Source: an uncultured Oscillospiraceae bacterium | GTDB lineage: Bacteria; Bacillota; Clostridia; Oscillospirales; Ruminococcaceae | Assembly: GCA_910577365.1 (NCBI GenBank) | Contig: CAJTMU010000035.1 | Location: forward strand, 1-15,958 | DNA: 15,958 nucleotides | Direction of reading: 5' to 3' | Shown: positions 15,305 through 15,958 of the stretch, piece by piece | Layout of the letters: every line of letters starts with the position of its first letter | How positions within the stretch are numbered: the first letter of the stretch is position 1 | Translations under genes and position numbers: made by a program | The notes under the pieces: model-generated | The model's database searches: none | What the model was told of the DNA's origin: nothing | What the model saw: only the letters and a program-made list of their open reading frames with translations

Positions 15305-15958
15305 TTAATTCTGCCCCCTCTTCCTGCTCATCATCCGGATTAAGATTGATTGTTGCATTATTCTCATCACTGCCCATATTCAGATTCATTGAAACATTGA
15401 AAGAGAATACCGTATCAATATCCGTTTCTCCGTTTTTGCTTAAAATTGCGTAGATTACCTCATCGCTTGAATTATCTTTTGTAAAACCGGAATAGGAGAT
15501 ATTAGCAAAATATGGGTCGCCGTATTTATTGGTTACTTTCTCGGTAAGATACTCAACATAAGCCGAAGGTATCGCAGAAGGGTCACCGAGGCATACTCCC
15601 CTGAAATTAACTTCAACGCTGGAGCCGTTAATAGAATAACTCACAACATCAAGCCGCTGACTGCTGCTTATTATCTTATCGTCATTATCAATAGGCTCTC
15701 TGAATTTCTTTACAACATAGCTTTGAACCTTGGGCTGATAATTAAAAAGAAGAGACGTCTGCTCCATGCTGGCATTATAGCTTTCAAAGCCCTGCAGCAT
15801 TGTAGTTCGTAGATCCACTATCTTATTGTCGTTTACCAGTACAGGATCCTCTATCTGAGCCTGAACCCTGTCGATGTCATCCTTAAGTCCGTTATTAATG
15901 ACCTCCAGACCTATGCATATACCCGCCACAACAAGCACTGAGCCGAGAACTCCTCCGC
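15291..15958 (-). CDS. pilN: PilN-like pilus assembly protein, 5' end beyond window
   Basis: The frame is open to the right edge; the visible part has about 222 residues and starts inside a hydrophobic helix (GGVLGSVLVVAGICIGLEVI), so the true start, with the short cytoplasmic PilM-binding motif, is outside. After the helix comes a coiled-coil-like stretch (LKDDIDRVQAQIEDP) and a beta/alpha domain, as in PilN. The C-terminus is very acidic (PDDEQEEGAELNEAE), which is unusual. The gene overlaps pilO by 14 bases. The GTG at 15938 lies within the membrane helix and is unlikely to be the start. pilM would be expected immediately upstream. Confidence 0.75.
   Translation of the reverse strand, partial: GGVLGSVLVVAGICIGLEVINNGLKDDIDRVQAQIEDPVLVNDNKIVDLRTTMLQGFESYNASMEQTSLLFNYQPKVQSYVVKKFREPIDNDDKIISSSQRLDVVSYSINGSSVEVNFRGVCLGDPSAIPSAYVEYLTEKVTNKYGDPYFANISYSGFTKDNSSDEVIYAILSKNGETDIDTVFSFNVSMNLNMGSDENNATINLNPDDEQEEGAELNEAE

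Overview
The window looks like chromosomal DNA from an anaerobic Gram-positive Clostridia-type bacterium (Bacillota). Three things suggest this: strong AGGAGG-type Shine-Dalgarno sites before most genes, SigA- and SigD-like promoters, and a gram-positive style type IV pilus locus. An Oscillospiraceae/Ruminococcaceae member is my guess from overall character, not something the sequence proves. Almost every gene is on the minus strand; only the prepilin peptidase is on the plus strand. I see no tRNA, rRNA, CRISPR array, insertion sequence or other mobile element.

Positions 1-3412 (minus strand, read right to left) hold a flagellar late operon, flgM-flgN-flgK-flgL: anti-sigma factor, hook-junction chaperone and the two hook-filament junction proteins. 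flgL runs off the left edge. A near-consensus sigma-28/SigD promoter (TAAA-N15-GACGATAT) lies upstream of flgM. Strong hairpin-plus-U-tract terminators or hairpins separate this unit from the pilus genes.

Positions 3593-15958 hold a type IV pilus locus. From right to left it contains: partial pilN and pilO (inner-membrane alignment proteins); a 797-residue PilX-like protein with a class III leader but no Glu5; two PilV/PilW-like minor prepilins; a bidirectional terminator; the prepilin peptidase pilD on the plus strand; a divergent pilB-pilT pair (extension and retraction ATPases); the probable major pilin pilA, with its own promoter and a structured leader of about 130 nt; a decayed, frameshifted prepilin remnant; and a second intact prepilin ending in a clear terminator. 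pilM and the platform gene pilC are not in the window and should lie beyond the right edge or elsewhere.

The genes fit one machine. PilD cleaves and methylates the prepilins. PilN/PilO link the motor to the cell envelope. PilB polymerises PilA and PilT depolymerises it. The minor prepilins and the PilX-like protein probably form the priming or tip complex. The most interesting points are the structured pilA leader, whose hairpin loop is complementary to the ribosome binding site; an atypical insertion of about 105 residues in PilD; the Cys/His cluster in the large tip-like protein; the c-di-GMP-binding type (MshEN) N-terminus of PilB with a degenerate second motif; and the prepilin pseudogene between the two intact pilin genes.
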